Shown: positions 60,189-64,000 of the stretch, piece after piece | How positions within the stretch are numbered: the stretch's first letter is position 1 | Layout: the number at the start of each line of letters is the position of its first letter | Assembly (NCBI GenBank): GCA_025738555.1 | Contig: JAOVFP010000001.1 | Span: 2,356,001 to 2,420,000 of the forward strand | Source of the DNA: Cyathus striatus | Taxonomy: Eukaryota > Basidiomycota > Agaricomycetes > Agaricales > Nidulariaceae | DNA length: 64,000 nucleotides | Direction: 5' to 3' | Program-made: the position numbers and the translations under genes | The notes under the pieces: generated by a model | The model's input: only the letters and a program-made list of their open reading frames with translations | What the model was told of the DNA's origin: nothing | Database searches by the model: none

Positions 60189-62343
60189 ATGCCAGAAAAT
60201 ACTCAACATATTTTATTCTGGCTATTAATAATCTGGCTATTTCAATGGTTTCCAAGTGCAATATTGGCTCTATTTATTTTTATTCAACCAGTAATTGCAG
60301 CAAAAGAACAACTATTTCCTAACATCCCATTTGATGTATTCAGTAAATTTATTCTCTCAAATTTTGGCTCCAATATCACACTTTCTGCCACATTACTTAT
60401 ATTGTTCTCTATAATTGATAATGTTGATCTTTTAAGTCTGCATGCAAGACAGCAGAATGCAAAGTTAAAGGGAGAAAAAATGTTGATGCAACAGCATGGA
60501 TTAGGTTACTTGCTAGAGCTATCCAGGAAAAAATTGGCAAGGACTCAGATGATCTCTTTGAAGATGATGAAATTACTGAGTACACAACTGAAAAGGGTAG
60601 ATCTATTTTGTTGAGCCTTAAACTAGACAAAATGGCAAGGCTTCTGAAGTTGTATCCCTTCAACAAGGAGAGAAAAGTTTTTGAAGGACAACTGAAACCT
60701 GTATCACATGCCAGTATTGATCCTGTTCATATAATATGTCCTATAACTGCAGAGTGTGAGACACTGAGTTGTAAAGGATGGGCATTATGTGTGCATACTA
60801 AAATTAGAGATATACCTACAGCAACATTAATTAAAGGCTCAAAAATATCTGAATATGCTTATGTGGTATCAGGTGTTTGTAAAATATGTAAAACATTATA
60901 TTCTGCAGAGCATGAACGTGCCCATGATGAAACACAGGGATATTACAAGGTTCATTTAAACTCTGCTAAATATTTGAAAGTAGGACAAAATCTATGGGTA
61001 GATAGAGCATTTTCCCAAAGTGTTCTGAATGGTATTTATAGTTTTCATGCATCTGTTGCAGCCTATACCAAATATTGGAACAATAGTTTTGGAAATGGAA
61101 AGGAAATAAGTCGCAGACAAGTCTGGCAGGCTTTTATACATGAATCAATATGCATGGTTGCTACAGCATCTGATGTTAATTTTATTGGTCTTGATGGACT
61201 TTCAATTACTGGATTAACAGAAGAAGCATTTGCAAAGTTGGGTGAAAATGGAAATATACATGCATCACATGGTCACAGTTGCTCAGAGTGTACACAGCCT
61301 TACAGAGAAACTCAAGACTCACCACCACATGAGAGTGCAACAGTTACAATGGTAGTAATTGATGGGATTGTTATGGGACCACAGGTAATGCACAACTAAA
61401 TATAAGTAATATTATACTAATATATATTTTAAGCACTGTGCATATGACAATTGTTCCAATACACTTGTAAACCATAGAGGAGGTGTATTTTGTGATGTTC
61501 ATAACCAGGAATTTGGAGCAAGATGTCGTGTTCGTGACTGTCCAAATCAAAAGATAAATAATACACAAGCTTGCAATGAGCACCAGGAAATGTGGTGTAA
61601 ATATAACTTAGAACATAGTTCAGACTACTTAAATGGTGCATGAAGAATGCTTCAGTAAACCAGCTGAAAATCTACCTTGGAATAAAACCAGAAGAAGATG
61701 TGCTCAGCAGCCTCACGATGAGTCAGATAATGAAATTTCAAACAAAAAACATTATTTTAGTGCCTCTCGCTATTATTGTGTAGAGACAATATGTGCTCCA
61801 TGTGGTGCTGTAATTGCATGGACAAAGTTTGTGAAGTCAGAGTCAGCAACCAATATACTTAAGTTCTTGGAAGATGTTTTTCCTAATGAAGAATCAAGAC
61901 CAGATTATATATGTATTGATAAGGCATGTAAGGTTCTTAGAACAGCAGTTGCAAATGGAAGTTGGGTATATTGGTTTAAAGGTAGCCGCTTTGTAGTGGA
62001 TGGGTATCACTATACAAATCATCGCTCAGATGATTACCTTTGTAGAAAGTGGTGTAATCCTGCACCTCAAGATGGTTCTGCACCAAATCTTGTTTACATA
62101 GCACAAGATAGAGATGGTGAAAGATATTACAAACGAGCATTCAATACACAAGCCTGTGAACAGCTAAACTCATGGCTTGGTGGATTTGAATCTATAATGA
62201 AACGCATGACTCCAAGCAACTTTAATTGGTTCATACATTCTATGATCTTTCATCATACTCAACATGTAATAAAATGGCAGAACAGCCAAAATTTTAGCAT
62301 TATTAGTGAAGATCTAGAACTTGATGATGGTACTGAAATATAA
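60189..62343 (+). pseudogene. KDZ transposase with CxC5/CxC6-type cysteine clusters
   Basis: The N-terminal helical part (from the ATG at 60189) is followed after a frame change at the A-run near 60475 by VDATAWIRLLARAIQ and the first cysteine cluster (ICPITAECETLSCKGWAL, then CKICKTLY). The intron 61385-61433 is GT-AG. Next comes the second cluster (HCAYDNC, GVFCDVHNQ, CRVRDCPNQ). A TGA at 61641-61643 and a frame change within the next 20 bases precede the catalytic part: CIDKACKVLRT, VVDGYHYTNHRSDDYLCRKW, CNPAP, ACEQLNSWLGGFES and a stop at 62341-62343. KDZ transposases are a eukaryotic RNase H-fold class expanded in mushrooms. The frame breaks suggest that this copy is dead. Confidence 0.8.
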
Positions 62344-62348
62344 TTTCT

Positions 62349-62747
62349 ATGTAATATTTTTATATATGGTGTGAAACATGTAATAGGTAATAGTAATATT
62401 AATGATTATAGTAATAATGCCCCTAAGTGTAATAATAATGGAAGTACTTAGCCACATCATGTTGGCATGACAACCAAGTGGTAATAGAGATGTGGTAGGG
62501 AGATAATAGATTGCTGTTATCAATGCTGAGATGTGTGGGAAAATGTGTATGAGAATTAATTGAGACCCTATAAAACACCTACATTTCTTGTTAAGTCCAC
62601 CTGGAATTCACCTGGAGTCCTGATCCCTTATATTATTATTATACTCAAAACAAATGCTAATACACCTAATTTCTTGTGAAGTCCACCTAGAGTCCACCTG
62701 GAGTCCTGAACCCTTACTTAAGAACACACCTAAGATATCAGAACCCA
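62349..62747 (+). repeat. left arm of an inverted repeat, 399 bp
   Basis: This is identical by my reading to the reverse complement of 63602-64000. It starts six bases after the KDZ stop codon. Because the right arm runs to the last base of the window, the true outer limit may lie within or beyond the KDZ gene. It includes two GTCCACCTGGAGTCC-like motifs. Confidence 0.9.
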
Positions 62748-62879
62748 TATACACAGTGTCTCACTGTATCCCTTTGCTGCTTCTACAACCAAATTCTCTC
62801 AGAACAGTTCATTTATTTCCTCATTGTCCCTTGTCAGCTATGCGTAGATAATTGTTACTACTTTTATCATAGTCACTGT
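62748..62879. other. spacer between arms, left part
   Basis: Unique-looking AT-rich sequence without a gene, between the left arm and the dispersed repeat at 62880. Confidence 0.3.
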
Positions 62880-63225
62880 ATTTAGCTTAGTGGAAATATA
62901 GAGTCATAGGTGTTTATTGGTAATTTATTGTGAGATAAGTCCACCTAATTCCAAGCTATTCCCTCTTTATATGCAATTTATATTGTAAGAACCTACCTAA
63001 AATTTGCTTAATGCTATGATATAAGTGGGATGGTGTGATTAAACTATATTAATTCACAATTTAAATCACCTAAGTTCATGCTAATCACCCCTTACTTCAA
63101 TCTTTTTAGTCAAGATAAGTATGGGACCTCAGCTTATTTGCATAAAATAACTAATAATGCTTTTTCTGATTAAATTTACCTTAAACCAAGCTTTTTTAGA
63201 CCTTAATAGTCTAAATTTGTAATAT
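62880..63225 (-). repeat. dispersed repeat, copy 2 (inverted relative to 13915-14290)
   Basis: The reverse complement aligns with 13915-14290 (anchors GAGGTCCCATACTTAT and ATAAAGAGGGAATAG). Moderately diverged and non-coding. Confidence 0.6.
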
Positions 63226-63277
63226 GGGCATTTCCTGATGACTTCCTTGGACACGCGAATGATTCATATGAGAACGT

Positions 63278-63380
63278 ATGACTACTCTTGGTTATCGTGT
63301 TGACTCCTCGGCCTCTCTCAACTACTCATCCGTGCTAAATTTTTATATTGAATTCTGCCGTATTCATCATCTAGACCAGT
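63278..63380 (+). pseudogene. fragment of a tyrosine recombinase N-terminus (DIRS-like)
   Basis: The frame MTTLGYRVDSSASLNYSS, then FYIEFCRIHHL, resembles the helical N-terminal segment of the tyrosine recombinase/integrase proteins of Agaricomycete DIRS- or Crypton-like elements. It is cut at about 63380 by the TTTACACTCCCC element, and no catalytic part follows. The match is from memory of the family pattern and is short. Confidence 0.45.
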
Positions 63381-63601
63381 ACTTTACACTCCCCCCCCCA
63401 CTCTGGCCGGACTCCAGGTGGACCCAATATAGTCCGGATATTCCGGATGGACTCCAGCTTGTTCAGCTGGAGTCTGGGTGGAGTCCTGGTGCAATGAATA
63501 TTGTCCGGATGGAGTCCTGATGGAATGGATATTGTCCTGGTGGCATCCTGTTGGAATATACGGAGTCCTGATGGAGTCCTGATGGAGTCTGTATTTTCCA
63601 C
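63380..63601 (+). repeat. GGACTCCAGGTGGACTCC-type element, copy 3
   Basis: It starts TTTACACTCCCCCCCCC like copy 2 at 55855, with TCCGGATGGACTCC and GGAGTCCTGATGGA-type words following. It runs directly into the right inverted arm, which itself contains motifs of the same kind. Confidence 0.55.
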
Positions 63602-64000
63602 TGGGTTCTGATATCTTAGGTGTGTTCTTAAGTAAGGGTTCAGGACTCCAGGTGGACTCTAGGTGGACTTCACAAGAAATTAGGTGTATTAGCATTTGTT
63701 TTGAGTATAATAATAATATAAGGGATCAGGACTCCAGGTGAATTCCAGGTGGACTTAACAAGAAATGTAGGTGTTTTATAGGGTCTCAATTAATTCTCAT
63801 ACACATTTTCCCACACATCTCAGCATTGATAACAGCAATCTATTATCTCCCTACCACATCTCTATTACCACTTGGTTGTCATGCCAACATGATGTGGCTA
63901 AGTACTTCCATTATTATTACACTTAGGGGCATTATTACTATAATCATTAATATTACTATTACCTATTACATGTTTCACACCATATATAAAAATATTACAT
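63602..64000 (-). repeat. right arm of an inverted repeat, 399 bp (cut by window end)
   Basis: Reverse complement of 62349-62747 with no difference found. It continues to the last base of the window, so the palindrome is probably larger than seen. Confidence 0.9.

Overview
The window looks like an Agaricomycete (mushroom-forming basidiomycete) chromosome segment dominated by transposable elements. The reasons are the short GT-AG introns (48-71 nt) in every recognisable gene, a KDZ-type transposon with its cysteine-cluster transposase, multi-exon hAT and DIRS-like elements of the kind common in Agaricomycetes, a chromodomain Ty3 retrotransposon, and a fungal NOD-like receptor with TPR repeats. 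No bacterial operon, rRNA, CRISPR or clear functional tRNA gene was seen.

Layout. 1-8.0 kb: two copies of one unclassified repeat (about 0.5-2.4 and 5.2-8.0 kb) flank a small intact four-exon orphan gene (2.9-3.8 kb). The second copy carries a 648-bp TIR element that the first copy lacks. 8.6-9.7 kb: a nitronate monooxygenase-like gene whose 5' end is unclear. 9.7-15.6 kb: CpG-poor repeat debris with a small TIR element. 15.6-18.6 kb: an antisense, intron-containing hAT transposase pseudogene. 19.7-29.9 kb: a young Ty3/gypsy chromovirus on the minus strand with 664-bp LTRs, a 5-bp target duplication, gag, pol, a likely -1 frameshift, and an extra spliced gene on the opposite strand encoding a Zn2Cys6-like protein. 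Its gag is interrupted by a 1215-bp hAT-type element with an 8-bp target duplication. 30.9-35.1 kb: an NB-ARC/TPR receptor gene with two in-frame stops. 35-47 kb: mostly unassigned DNA with a second hAT-like non-autonomous element (37.7-38.9 kb) and a possible LRR-type fragment. 47.7-48.8 kb: a foldback element with 9-bp target duplications. 49.2-55.8 kb: a decayed DIRS-like retroelement split by a 3.3-kb giant foldback element. 56.2-57.5 kb: a tRNA-like sequence and a GC-rich minisatellite. 57.8-62.3 kb: a two-gene KDZ transposon, followed by 399-bp identical inverted arms that run off the window end.

A common theme is CpG decay. All eight differences between the two Ty3 LTRs are CpG to TpG/CpA transitions. 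Many disabling stops in the elements and in the NLR are TGA where CGA (Arg) would fit. The older blocks are visibly poor in CG. This is what cytosine methylation with later deamination would leave. Nesting gives a relative chronology: DIRS-like before giant foldback, Ty3 before its nested hAT element, and repeat copy B before its TIR element.

Limits: family names come from motif recognition, not from searches. Exon joins were worked out by hand. Boundaries given as approximate should be treated as such.
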